Below are positions 18,374 to 27,064 of a stretch of 64,000 nucleotides of DNA, piece after piece. Position numbers and translations under genes: made by a program. Source of the DNA: Gordonia spumicola (lineage in GTDB: Bacteria; Actinomycetota; Actinomycetes; Mycobacteriales; Mycobacteriaceae); the NCBI RefSeq assembly GCF_009932475.1, contig NZ_BJOV01000005.1, positions 372,001-436,000 on the forward strand, written 5' to 3'. The notes beneath the pieces were generated by a model that was not told the origin of the DNA, did not search any database, and saw only the letters and a program-made list of their open reading frames with translations. How positions within the stretch are numbered: the stretch's first letter is position 1; each line of letters begins with the position of its first letter.

Positions 18374-19741
18374 TCAGATCCCGTCCACGACGCGGCCGCG
18401 CCCCGATCGTGTCGCGGGAGCGTCGAACTCGGCGACGAACACCGTCGTGTCGGCAGGGGTCCGCAGATAGCGGACGTCGCCGCCCATGAGCTGGGCGTTC
18501 TCGCGCGCGATCGCCAGGCCGAGGCCTGCGCCGCCCGTCCTGGTCCTGGCGTCGGACGCCTTGTAGAGACGTTCGAAGATCCGCGTCCGGTGCTCGGGCG
18601 GGACGCCGTCGCCGTGGTCGATCACGGCGATGGTGAGGACCGTCGCCCGGTGCCCGATCTCGACCGTCACCGGTGCGCGACCGTGCCGGACGGCGTTTCC
18701 GACGAGGTTGGTGACGACCGCGACGAGCCTGCGGGGATCGGTCGACACGGTCGGGGCCGACCCGATGATCGGGACGTCCGACCATCCGCGACGATCCAGT
18801 GCGTCCCGCAGCACCGGCCCGACGTCGACGGATTCGACCCGCACGTCGGCCAGTCCCGCATCGCGCCGCGTCATCTCGAGGAGGTCTTCGACGAGCGCGG
18901 CCATGCCGGTCACCTCGTGGGAGACCAGTCGAGCGGCGCGGCCCGCGAAACCGTCGTCGTCGGCGAGCTCCTCCTGCAGCACCTCGGCGGCGGGGATCAT
19001 CGCAGCCAGCGGCGACCGCAGTTCGTGTGACACGTCGGCGACGAAACGCTGCGCGCGTTGCTCCTCCTCGCGGAGCACGGCGAGCGTCGCATCCTTCTCG
19101 TCGAGCATGTCGTTGAGCGAGCCGGTCACGTCCTGAAGCTCGCGGACATCGGTGGCCGGCATGCGGACGCCGTCGTCGCCTGCCGCGATGCGCTTGGCGG
19201 CGCCCTCGACCTCGCGCAGCGGGCGGACCACCGACCGCACGACGAACACCCCGAGGGCGGCACCGAGGACCACACTGCCGCCGACCGCGGCGGCGAGGAT
19301 CGTCATCAGATGCCTCAGACGTGTGGACACGTCGATCAGCGGCCGGACCACGAAATAGCTGCGCGCCTCGGTGTCGCCGGTCGGCTGGTACCCGATGGCG
19401 ATCCGTTCGCCGGAGAGCCGCTCGAAGCGGTACAGAGCAGGCGTGCGGTCGACTGTCGCTCGCAGATCGAGCGGGATGAGATCGGTCCGTCCGAGGGGAT
19501 CGGACACCACCTCGCCGCCGACGGTCACGACGGCATCGGGCGGGACGATGTGCAGATCGTCCTGCATCGTCGTCATCTCGTCGGTGAAGGTCGAGAGGGC
19601 CGCGTCCTGCGCATCCTGATACGCCCACGACCGGGCCGCGAGCGCTGTCGCACCGCCCGCGCCGAGCGCCGTGACGAGCACGACGAGCACCGTGCCCAGC
19701 ATCACGCGGGAGCGGAGGCTCGGCAGCAGGCGACCGATCAC
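18374..19741 (-). CDS. Two-component sensor histidine kinase
   Basis: A 455-residue HPK1-type kinase. Segment 1 (residues 13-37) and segment 2 (145-170) flank an extracytoplasmic sensor of about 105 residues. A HAMP linker (RSVVRPLREVEGAAKRIAAG) follows. The phosphoacceptor is H239 in FVADVSHELRSPLAAM, and the ATPase has NLVGNAVRHG, DHGDGVPPEH and GGAGLGLAIARENA. It phosphorylates the adjacent response regulator, whose stop is 13 bases upstream. The signal is unknown, but downstream VanY-like and upstream PAP2 genes point to envelope stress. Confidence 0.93.
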   Translation of the reverse strand: MIGRLLPSLRSRVMLGTVLVVLVTALGAGGATALAARSWAYQDAQDAALSTFTDEMTTMQDDLHIVPPDAVVTVGGEVVSDPLGRTDLIPLDLRATVDRTPALYRFERLSGERIAIGYQPTGDTEARSYFVVRPLIDVSTRLRHLMTILAAAVGGSVVLGAALGVFVVRSVVRPLREVEGAAKRIAAGDDGVRMPATDVRELQDVTGSLNDMLDEKDATLAVLREEEQRAQRFVADVSHELRSPLAAMIPAAEVLQEELADDDGFAGRAARLVSHEVTGMAALVEDLLEMTRRDAGLADVRVESVDVGPVLRDALDRRGWSDVPIIGSAPTVSTDPRRLVAVVTNLVGNAVRHGRAPVTVEIGHRATVLTIAVIDHGDGVPPEHRTRIFERLYKASDARTRTGGAGLGLAIARENAQLMGGDVRYLRTPADTTVFVAEFDAPATRSGRGRVVDGI

Positions 19742-19754
19742 CGCGTCGTCGCCG

Positions 19755-20426
19755 TCACGGCGCGAACCTGTACCCGAAGCCGCGGACCGTCTCGACGCAG
19801 GCGTCGCCGACCTTGGAACGCAGACGCTGAATCGCGTTGTCGACGAGCCTGGAATCGCCGAGATACGACTGGTCCCACACCAGCGCGAGGAGCTGATCGC
19901 GACTCAGGACCTGGCCGGGATGGTCGGCGAAGGTCAGCATCAGCCGCGTCTCGATAGGGCTCAGCTGCAGGTCGACGCCGTCGCGTCGGACGGCCGCGGC
20001 CGCCCTGTCGACGACGAGTCCCGCGACTGGGCCGTCGGCGGCGGTGTCGGTGGTTGAGGGCGAGTCGTGCGTCGCGCGGCGCACGTTCGCTTTGATCCGC
20101 GCGTCGAGGACTCGAGGGCTCACCGGCTTCACGACGTAGTCGTCGGCTCCGGCCTCCAGACCCGCGACCATGTCGATGTCGTCCGACCGGGCCGTCAACA
20201 TGATGATCGGAATGGTGCTGATCGCACGGATCGACCGGCAGACGCTGAACCCGTCGGCTCCGGGCAGGCCGATGTCGAGCAAGACCAGATCCGATTCGGC
20301 GAGCAGTGCGGCGAGCCCGTCGCCCGGATCGGCGGCGACGGCCACCACGGTGTGATCGAGGCGTTCGAGACTCATCTCGAGCGCCTCGACGATCTGTGGG
20401 TCGTCTTCGATCAGGAGCAGTCGCAT
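19755..20426 (-). CDS. OmpR/PhoB-family response regulator
   Basis: A 223-residue regulator. The receiver domain (1-115) has the acidic pocket EDD at 7-9, phospho-acceptor D51 in LVLLDIGLPGADG, T78 and K100 (VVKPVS). The C-terminal winged-helix domain (about 140-223) has LSPIETRLMLTFADHPGQVL, RLVDNAIQRLRSKVGD and VRGFGYRFAP. It starts 5 bases after the PAP2 gene stop and is followed by its cognate kinase. The order PAP2 - regulator - kinase - carboxypeptidase on one strand with short gaps suggests one transcript. Confidence 0.94.
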   Translation of the reverse strand: MRLLLIEDDPQIVEALEMSLERLDHTVVAVAADPGDGLAALLAESDLVLLDIGLPGADGFSVCRSIRAISTIPIIMLTARSDDIDMVAGLEAGADDYVVKPVSPRVLDARIKANVRRATHDSPSTTDTAADGPVAGLVVDRAAAAVRRDGVDLQLSPIETRLMLTFADHPGQVLSRDQLLALVWDQSYLGDSRLVDNAIQRLRSKVGDACVETVRGFGYRFAP

Positions 20427-20431
20427 CCCAC

Positions 20432-21073
20432 TCAGCTTCGCACAGTGTGCAGTCGCGTCCCCGGGTTGTAGTCGACGCGTGCGCGGACCGGGACCAGGCA
20501 TTCCGCGGCCGACGCGGCGGCGATCGCGATGAGCCATCCGCCGATCACGTCCGACGGCCGGTGCCACTGGAGGGCGACCACGGCGGCCGACACGACGATC
20601 GTCCCGACCGACGCGCCGATGCCGACCACTGTCCGGAGCCGTCGGGGGACCACGACGACCAGGGCGAGGCCCGCGGCGACGAACGCCGCGACGGTGTTGG
20701 ACGGGAACGAGTTGTTGCCGGTCCCGACGCCGAACGCGGGACGGTGGAGTCCGTATTTGAGGAAGACGGCCGCCGCGACGGCGCTCAGGATCACGATCGC
20801 CGCATGGACCGCGAGCCGCGCCGACCGTCGCCACGCGCAGGCGGCCGCGATCACCGCGCCGATCGCGGCGAGCACCGTCAGCTGGTGCGTTCCCAGCCAC
20901 CCGGCGGTGGGGACGTCGTTGCCCCACCTCGCCGCCCAGTCGGTCATCGCCGTGTTGTCGGCCACCTGGCCCGGGTAGGAGGCGACGAACATCGCATAGG
21001 TGACGGCTGCGAGCGCGAACGCGGCAGCGGCGGCGGCCAGGGCTCCGATTCGGTGAGTGACGGTGGTCTTCAT
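20432..21073 (-). CDS. PAP2 superfamily phosphatase with altered motif 2
   Basis: A 213-residue membrane phosphatase of the lipid phosphatase/undecaprenyl-pyrophosphatase superfamily, with about six hydrophobic segments. Motif 1 is KYGLHRP. Motif 2, normally PSGH, reads SFPSNTVAAF, so the catalytic-site His is replaced by Thr. Motif 3 is QWHRPSDVIGGW with the nucleophilic His and Asp. Loss of the motif-2 His should weaken or change activity. The ATG at 21073 (MKTTVTHRIG) gives a normal membrane start. It is first in the leftward operon and divergent from irtA. Confidence 0.82.
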   Translation of the reverse strand: MKTTVTHRIGALAAAAAAFALAAVTYAMFVASYPGQVADNTAMTDWAARWGNDVPTAGWLGTHQLTVLAAIGAVIAAACAWRRSARLAVHAAIVILSAVAAAVFLKYGLHRPAFGVGTGNNSFPSNTVAAFVAAGLALVVVVPRRLRTVVGIGASVGTIVVSAAVVALQWHRPSDVIGGWLIAIAAASAAECLVPVRARVDYNPGTRLHTVRS

Positions 21074-21162
21074 GTGTTCCACCGTGCCGGGCCGATGTCT
21101 CGGACTCGCCGTGGTGTGACGCGACGACGTCCCAACTGTGTCGCAACTTCCCGCCGTGTGAT

Positions 21163-21181
21163 TAAGATTAGCCAAACCTAA
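21163..21181. promoter_or_regulatory. IdeR/DtxR iron box upstream of irtA
   Basis: The 19 bases TAAGATTAGCCAAACCTAA match 17 of 19 positions of the IdeR/DtxR consensus (TWAGGTTAGSCTWACCTWA). They end 16 bases before the irtA start, next to a GAGGAGG ribosome site. Iron-loaded IdeR would block irtA-irtB transcription here. Confidence 0.88.
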
Positions 21182-21197
21182 TTAGCGAGGAGGGTGC

Positions 21198-23708
21198 ATG
21201 GGTACCGGACTGCAGGGAGCAGTGCTGCGCGCGCTCGGTGCGAAGAATCATTCCGCGACGGTGACGGCCGTCGAGTGGATCACCGATCACGTCGTCCGCA
21301 TCGACTTCTCGTGCGACGCCATCATGTATCCCGCGGGCGAGAAGCCTGCGGCGTGGATACGTGCGTGGTTCCCGGACCCGGACAGTCCGTCGAAGTTCCA
21401 TCAGCGCGGCTACACCTTCTTCGACGCCGACCCCGCCGCGGGCACCTTCGCGATCTGCTTCCTCGTCCACGAACCGGCCGGACCCGCGTCCACCTGGGCC
21501 GGGTCGGCCGCCGTCGGCGACGAACTGCTGATGACAAGGCTCGGCGGCGACGGCTACGACATGTCCGACGAGCCGCTGGGATACCTGCTCCTCGGCGACG
21601 TCGCGTCCTGGCCCGCGTTCGTCTCGATCGTGCAGAACGTCCCCGCGGGCGTGCCGGTCCGAGCGGTCATCGAATACGGACACGACGACGACCGCGGACT
21701 GCCGTTGCCTGCACACGACGCCCTGACCGTCGACTGGGTGCCGATGCGCGACGACCGTCGAGCCCTCGTCGACGCGATCGGCGACGCCGACTATCGCGGA
21801 TGGGCGGCATGGGTGACGGCCGAGACCACGGCGACCAGACTCGCCAAGGCCGCCCTCGTGCGCGACCACGGGCACAACAAGGCGACCATGCACGCGCAGG
21901 CGTACTGGGTCGCGGGCCGGGCGATGGGCAAACAGGCGGAGGTCGAACTCGAGACGTCGGCGCCCGAGGCCGCACCGGCGGCGTCGGTGCCCCCGCCCGA
22001 CGAGAAGGTGCCGTCCGTCCTGCGGCCCGCGCTCCCGGCCATGATCATCGCCGGGCTGTTCGCACTGCTCCTCGCGGTGCTCGAGGTGGTGCCGCTGGTC
22101 CTGTTCGCCGAACTCGCGCGCCGCCTCGTCATCGGAGCGGAGCGCGCCGACCTCGTCGAACTCGGGTGGACGGCGCTGATCGTGCTCGTCGTGGGCGGTG
22201 CGGGCAGCGCAACGCTGATCGCGGTGATGCACTTCTACGACCAGCTCTACGCGGCGTCGCTGCGACGCAGGGTCCTCGACAAGCTCTCGCGACTGCCGCT
22301 CGGCTGGTTCGCGGGTCGACGCCACTCCGATGTCCGCAAGACAGTCCAGGACGACGTCTCCGCCCTGCACTACCTGATCACGCACGCCGTGCCCGACATC
22401 GTGGCGGCACTCGTCACGCCACTGGTGATCCTCGGCTACCTGTTCTCCGTCGAGTGGCGCATCGCGCTGATCCTGCTGGTCCCGGTGGTCGTCTACATCG
22501 TCTTCATGGGGCGCCTCGCCACGGCCGACAAACCCCGCCTCACCCGGCGCATGCAGTGGTACGCGACGCTGCCCGGCGACGCCGAGCGGTTCATCGGCGG
22601 CCAGCAGACCTCGCGGGTGTTCGGCGACGCCTCGACGGTCGATCTGCCGGGTGAACTCCGACGTCTCACCGACTTCATCAAGGACTGGCAGCACGCGACG
22701 ATCGGCACCAAGGCGGTGATGCTCCAGCTGAATCGCCCGATGACGTCGATGGTGCTCATCGCGGTCGTCGGCACGGCGTTCGTCACCGCGGGATGGACGG
22801 AGGCCACCGCGCTGCTGCCGTTCCTGATCCTCGGAACGTCGTTCGGAGACCGCCTGCTCGGCGCCTCGTTCGCCGCGAACGGACTGCGCGAGGGCCTCGG
22901 GGCCAAATCGGGCCTCGACCTGCTGCTCACCACCTCGGAGCTGCCTCTCGCCGACGACGCCGTGGCGCTCGGTGACGGGCCCGCGGACGTCGAGCTCCGC
23001 GGTGTCGCATTCGGCTACACCTCGGGTCGGCCCGTCGTATCCGACTTCGACCTGCGGCTGCGTCCGGGGACCACGACGGCGCTGATCGGCCCCTCCGGAT
23101 CGGGCAAGTCGACGGTGGCCGCGCTGGTCGCGCGACTGTGGGACCCGGATGCGGGGACCGTGCTGATCGACGGCGTCGACTACCGGGACGTCCCCGAGGT
23201 TCAGCTGCGCGGACGGGTGGCGACCGTGCTCCAGGACGTGCAACTCGTCCGCGGCACCGTCGCCGAGAACATCGCGCTCGGACTGCCCGACGTCGATCAC
23301 GAGGCGATCGAAGACGCTGCACGAGCCGCGTTCGTCCACGACGTGATTGTCGCGCTGCCCGACGGATACGACACCGCCATCGACCGCGAGAGCCTGTCCG
23401 GAGGACAGCGTCAACGCATCGCCATCGCCCGCGCACTGCTCGGCGACCCAGCTCTCGTCGTTCTCGACGAGGCGACGGCAGCGGCCGATCCCGACTCGGA
23501 ATGGGAAGTGCGACAAGGACTCTCGAGGCTCCTCGCGGGTCGTACAGTCCTGGTCGTCGCCCATCGGCTCCACACGGTCGCCGATGCCGACCACATCGTG
23601 GTGCTCGACGGCGGCGTGATCGTCGAGCAGGGGACGCCCGCCGAACTCCTCGACGCGGGCGGCCGGTACGCGGCCATGACAGCTCAGGCACAGGAGGCCC
23701 TCCGATGA
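21198..23708 (+). CDS. irtA: Siderophore ABC importer IrtA with fused SIP flavin domain
   Basis: An 836-residue inner-membrane protein. Residues 1-about 250 are a siderophore-interacting (SIP) FAD domain (RGYTFFDADPAAGTFA, HEPAGPASTWAG) that reduces ferric siderophore on the cytoplasmic side. Residues about 270-570 are the type IV exporter-fold membrane domain (APALPAM-IIAGLFALLLAVL, DKLSRLPLGWFAGRRHSD). Residues about 595-836 are the nucleotide-binding domain, with Walker A GPSGSGKSTVAAL, signature SLSGGQRQRIAIARA and Walker B LVVLDEATAAAD. With IrtB it imports carboxymycobactin-type siderophores in mycobacteria. The stop overlaps the irtB start (ATGA). An IdeR box lies just upstream. Confidence 0.95.
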   Translation: MGTGLQGAVLRALGAKNHSATVTAVEWITDHVVRIDFSCDAIMYPAGEKPAAWIRAWFPDPDSPSKFHQRGYTFFDADPAAGTFAICFLVHEPAGPASTWAGSAAVGDELLMTRLGGDGYDMSDEPLGYLLLGDVASWPAFVSIVQNVPAGVPVRAVIEYGHDDDRGLPLPAHDALTVDWVPMRDDRRALVDAIGDADYRGWAAWVTAETTATRLAKAALVRDHGHNKATMHAQAYWVAGRAMGKQAEVELETSAPEAAPAASVPPPDEKVPSVLRPALPAMIIAGLFALLLAVLEVVPLVLFAELARRLVIGAERADLVELGWTALIVLVVGGAGSATLIAVMHFYDQLYAASLRRRVLDKLSRLPLGWFAGRRHSDVRKTVQDDVSALHYLITHAVPDIVAALVTPLVILGYLFSVEWRIALILLVPVVVYIVFMGRLATADKPRLTRRMQWYATLPGDAERFIGGQQTSRVFGDASTVDLPGELRRLTDFIKDWQHATIGTKAVMLQLNRPMTSMVLIAVVGTAFVTAGWTEATALLPFLILGTSFGDRLLGASFAANGLREGLGAKSGLDLLLTTSELPLADDAVALGDGPADVELRGVAFGYTSGRPVVSDFDLRLRPGTTTALIGPSGSGKSTVAALVARLWDPDAGTVLIDGVDYRDVPEVQLRGRVATVLQDVQLVRGTVAENIALGLPDVDHEAIEDAARAAFVHDVIVALPDGYDTAIDRESLSGGQRQRIAIARALLGDPALVVLDEATAAADPDSEWEVRQGLSRLLAGRTVLVVAHRLHTVADADHIVVLDGGVIVEQGTPAELLDAGGRYAAMTAQAQEALR

Positions 23709-25402
23709 TCTTCGCCGACCTCGCCGCGGTGACCGGCGACGCGCACCGCGTCGACCGCACCGCGTTCTACGGCCTCACCGCGGCCTCGACCGTGCTGCAG
23801 GCCGCCGCGACCGTCATGCTCGTCCCGCTGTTCTCCGCACTCTTCGGCGACGCCCCGTCCGACGCCTGGCCGTGGGTCGGCGCGATGGTCGTGTGCCTCG
23901 TCGTCGCCTGGCTGGCCGACATGTCGGCGACCCGTGCCGGACTGCGCGTCGGATTCGGCGTCATCGACGCCGCCGAGCGTTCCGGCGTCGCCGCCATCCG
24001 GCGGCTGGACACCGCGGACCTGCACGGCGATCGCGCGTCCACCCTGCGCGATCTGGTGACGACCTCGGGGCCCGACGCGGTGTCGGCGGTGGTCCTGATG
24101 TTCTCGCCGCTCATTCACGCCGCGCTGCTCGTGCCCGTGCTGTCCATCGGGCTGCTCTTCGTGTCCTGGCAGTTGGCCGTCGCCGGATTCGTCGCGGGCG
24201 CGGCCTTGTTCGGGGCGTTCTTCGCCAGCCGTCGGGCCGTGTCCCTCGCGGAGGACGACTTCGCGGCCGCGGGGCGCGACCTGGACGACAGGATGCTCGA
24301 GTTCGCCTGGGCGCAGCCGACCCTGCGCGCATCGGGCGTGGGTCCCCGCCTGGTCGCCGATGTGGTGGCGCGTTCCCGCAGTCGCGGACTCCGCCTCCTC
24401 GCCTGGCAGATCCCCGGCGACATCCTGTTCAGCATCGTGGGTCAGCTGGTGCTCATCGCGCTCGGAGCCACCGCGGGCGCGTTGTATCTGTCCGGTGACC
24501 TCGAGGGTTCTGCGGCCGCGGCACTGATCGTCGTCGCGCTCCGCATGGTCGAGAGCACCGGGTCGTTGTCGCTGCTCGCGACGCCCTTCGCCGCCACCGA
24601 ACGCACCCTGGCCGACCTGCGCGAGTTGGTCGCGGCGGACGACGGCGCCCGTCCCGCCCGCGGCCGCGAGCCCGGACCCGCGGCCGTGAGCCTGGCGTCC
24701 GTCGGCTACGTGTATCCCGACGGCACCCAGGCGCTTCGGGACGTCGATCTGGACATCGCGGCGGGCGAGATCACCGTCATCGTCGGACGGTCGGGGTCGG
24801 GCAAGTCGACCCTGCTCGACGTCGTGGCCGGGTTGCGCGAACCGTCGACCGGCGCGGTCGACGTCGCGGGCGAACCGACCGACGCGGCCGATCGACTGGC
24901 CGGATCGTCGGTGGTCTTTCAGACGACCCTGCTCCGACCGGGCAGCGTGCGCGACAACGTCGTCACCGACGGCCACGACGTCGACCTCGCCGACGTCGCC
25001 GACCTCGCTCGTCTCGACACCGTCCTCGCCGGGCTTCCCGACGGGTGGGAGTCGCGAATCGGCGAGGGCGGCAACGCGTTGTCGGGCGGCGAACGTCAGC
25101 GGGTCGGACTCGCACGGGCGTTGGCGAAGCCCGCGGGTGTGCTTCTCGTGGACGAGGCGACCTCGGCTCTCGACGTGATCACCGAACGAGCCGTCGTCGA
25201 CTCGCTGCGGCGGATCCGCGGGTCGCGCACGATCGTCGTCGTCACGCATCGTCCGGCGTTGATAGCGATCGCCGATTCGGTCCTGGTCCTCGACGACGGG
25301 CGGGTCGCCGAGTCCGGCCCCGTCGACGACCTTCTGAATCGCGGGGGAGTGTTCGCCGATCTGTGGGAGCGGTGGCGGGCGTCCGAGGGGTGGCAGGTGT
25401 GA
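23705..25402 (+). CDS. irtB: Siderophore ABC importer IrtB
   Basis: A 565-residue half-transporter, partner of IrtA. Its membrane domain occupies about 20-310 and its nucleotide-binding domain about 330-565. Walker A is VGRSGSGKSTLLDVV, the signature is ALSGGERQRVGLARAL and Walker B is VLLVDEATSALD. It has no SIP domain, as expected for IrtB. The start overlaps the irtA stop by ATGA. The heterodimer uses an exporter fold for import, which is the known peculiarity of IrtAB. Confidence 0.95.
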   Translation: MIFADLAAVTGDAHRVDRTAFYGLTAASTVLQAAATVMLVPLFSALFGDAPSDAWPWVGAMVVCLVVAWLADMSATRAGLRVGFGVIDAAERSGVAAIRRLDTADLHGDRASTLRDLVTTSGPDAVSAVVLMFSPLIHAALLVPVLSIGLLFVSWQLAVAGFVAGAALFGAFFASRRAVSLAEDDFAAAGRDLDDRMLEFAWAQPTLRASGVGPRLVADVVARSRSRGLRLLAWQIPGDILFSIVGQLVLIALGATAGALYLSGDLEGSAAAALIVVALRMVESTGSLSLLATPFAATERTLADLRELVAADDGARPARGREPGPAAVSLASVGYVYPDGTQALRDVDLDIAAGEITVIVGRSGSGKSTLLDVVAGLREPSTGAVDVAGEPTDAADRLAGSSVVFQTTLLRPGSVRDNVVTDGHDVDLADVADLARLDTVLAGLPDGWESRIGEGGNALSGGERQRVGLARALAKPAGVLLVDEATSALDVITERAVVDSLRRIRGSRTIVVVTHRPALIAIADSVLVLDDGRVAESGPVDDLLNRGGVFADLWERWRASEGWQV

Positions 25403-25433
25403 CGGCGTCCCGGGACTTTGACATAACCGAAAA

Positions 25434-25452
25434 GTAAGTTAGCCTCACCTAA
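25434..25452. promoter_or_regulatory. IdeR/DtxR iron box upstream of the MTB12-like gene
   Basis: The bases GTAAGTTAGCCTCACCTAA match 16 of 19 positions of the IdeR/DtxR consensus. They lie 38 bases before the GTG of the MTB12-like gene, in a gap whose only other features are a possible -10 hexamer and an AAGGAG ribosome site (about 25480). The box indicates a second iron-controlled transcript covering this gene and the coupled binding-protein gene. Confidence 0.82.
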
Positions 25453-25490
25453 ATCATTTGAGCGGGTATCCGCGCACTGAAGGAGTATCC

Positions 25491-26291
25491 GTGTCGATCG
25501 ACGACCAGAACCACGAGTTGTACGACGGTGACGCGTACCCGGACTCGCCCGCGCCGGAGAAGACGAGTGGCGGGTCGCGCGTCAGCCTCCCGACCGTCAT
25601 GGTGTCCGCGGGCATCGCGGCGGTCGTGTCCGCGCTCATCGTCACCATCGGCGTGGTCGGCCTCGCGACGTCCGACCGCTTCACCAACGCCGGGTCCGCG
25701 CCGCAGACCCCGACCGTGGTGAACCTCGGAGCCGCACAGACGCCGGGCGTCACCAACAACAACGGCTCCGCCGTCGTCGGAGCCCCGCAGACCACGCCCG
25801 GGGTCGTCGCGCCCGTCGGCGAGCAGGTCCCCGAGAGCAACGGCGGTGATACAAACGGCGGCGGTACGACGACGCTGACCACGCAGGCCCCGGGCCAGCA
25901 GCAACAGCAGCCGGGGCAGCCGCAGCCGCAGGTGCAGGCGACCGCGCTGACGCCGGGTCAGCTCACCACCAAGATCAAACTCATCATGAACACCCGTGCA
26001 TCGCGCGCCGCGCGCGCCGACGAACTCGAGGGCGGTACCCAGGCGCTCGTCACCGTCGACCAGGTCGCGCAGCTGTTGAGTCTCAACAGTGCGGGCTTCA
26101 GCTACAAGATGATCGGGCCGGTCCAGGTGAATGGCTCCACAATGTCTGCGACACTGCAGATGTCGCTGGTCGGCAGCGGATCGCGCACCAAGACGCTGTC
26201 GTGGGTGTGGTCGGGCACCAAGTGGAAACTGACCAACGGCAGCGTGTGCGACATCGCCTCGTACGCTCAGCTCAAATGCTCGGTCGCATGA
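25491..26291 (+). CDS. Membrane-anchored protein with MTB12-like C-terminal domain
   Basis: A 266-residue envelope protein. A cytoplasmic acidic N-terminus of about 30 residues precedes one membrane anchor (VSAGIAAVVSALIVTIGVVG). A low-complexity linker rich in Thr, Gly, Pro and Gln follows (including QQQQQPGQPQPQVQ). The C-terminal 110 residues resemble the low-molecular-weight antigen MTB12/CFP-2 domain (NTRASRAARADELEGGTQAL, FSYKMIGPVQVNGSTM, WKLTNGSVCDIAS ... C), with a likely disulfide between the two cysteines. GTG start after AAGGAG. The iron box upstream and ATGA overlap with the siderophore-binding gene suggest a role in iron acquisition, which is inference. Confidence 0.78.
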   Translation: MSIDDQNHELYDGDAYPDSPAPEKTSGGSRVSLPTVMVSAGIAAVVSALIVTIGVVGLATSDRFTNAGSAPQTPTVVNLGAAQTPGVTNNNGSAVVGAPQTTPGVVAPVGEQVPESNGGDTNGGGTTTLTTQAPGQQQQQPGQPQPQVQATALTPGQLTTKIKLIMNTRASRAARADELEGGTQALVTVDQVAQLLSLNSAGFSYKMIGPVQVNGSTMSATLQMSLVGSGSRTKTLSWVWSGTKWKLTNGSVCDIASYAQLKCSVA

Positions 26292-26866
26292 TGCGCACGC
26301 GAGCCGCCCTCGTAGCCATACTCGCCGTTGTGGCCGCACTGGTCGTCGGGGCCTGCTCGGCACCGGACGAGTCGACATCGGCCCCCGTCCAGATCAACCT
26401 TCCCGACGGCAGGCAGGTGACCGTTCCCGGCACCCCCGAGCGGATCGTCACCCTCGGCGGTCAGTGGACCGACGTCGCGCTGTCGTTCGGGGTCACGCCC
26501 GTCGGCTACTTCGACTCCGCCGAGGTGCAGTCGGGCAGTCGGTCGCCGTGGTTCGGCGACAAGCTCGCCGACTCGACGCTGGTGAACCCGAGCGGAGACA
26601 TCGTCGGTCAGGTCGCGAAGCTCAACCCGGATCTGATCCTCGCTCCCGGATTCGCGTCGATGGAGGACGGCTACGACAAGCTGACGAAGCTGGCGCCGAC
26701 GATCGACAAGATCAGCGGCGCGGAGGTCGATCCGTGGAACGACATGGTCACCCTGATGGGCACCATCCTGCACCAGCCGGAGAAGGCGACGGAGATCATC
26801 GACGGGGTGAACTCGAAGATCAGCGCACTGGCTACCGAGTTCCCGAAGCTCAAGGGCAATGTCGAG
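26288..26866 (+). pseudogene. Siderophore-binding lipoprotein, 3' truncated
   Basis: The frame starts with ATG overlapping the previous stop (ATGA) and encodes a lipoprotein signal (ALVAILAVVAALVVGAC, lipobox VGAC). A Fe3+-siderophore periplasmic-binding domain of the FepB/FecB class follows (GTPERIVTLGGQWTDVALSF, LVNPSGDIVGQVAKLNPDLI, MEDGYDKLTKLAPTIDKI). Homology appears to stop after FPKLKGNV near 26866; the frame then runs only to a stop at 26905 through unrelated sequence. About 190 of some 320 expected residues remain, lacking the second lobe, so the product cannot bind ligand normally. The rest is not found in the window. This is where the conserved chromosome ends. Confidence 0.8.
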
Positions 26867-27064
26867 ATGCAGCGGAGATTAGCAGCGCTACCCCCGGAAG
26901 TCTGACAGAACATGCGTGCCTCGATGAGTCGTGTCAATTTTGATTCTCCATGTGGTCGGCCATCCAAGTCACTTTCGGCGAACATTTGGCGTAGATCGAT
27001 CTCTTGCGGCGCCCATGCAGCGGCAACCCCTCTGCTCTGACGACCGAGCATCGCCTCACACAAG

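Noticed and set aside
17804..21073. Vancomycin-resistance (van) cluster
   Set aside because: Regulator, kinase and VanY-like peptidase are present, but there is no VanH, VanA/D-type ligase or VanX; a general envelope-stress operon is more likely.
21168..23594. Open frame of 808 codons on the - strand
   Set aside because: It is the shadow of irtA, with repetitive Arg/Gly/Asp composition and no motif.
26906..27064. A gene between the truncated binding protein and the Pycsar remnant
   Set aside because: Only short frames without ribosome sites or conserved sequence are present; treated as gene-free, possibly the former downstream region of the effector.
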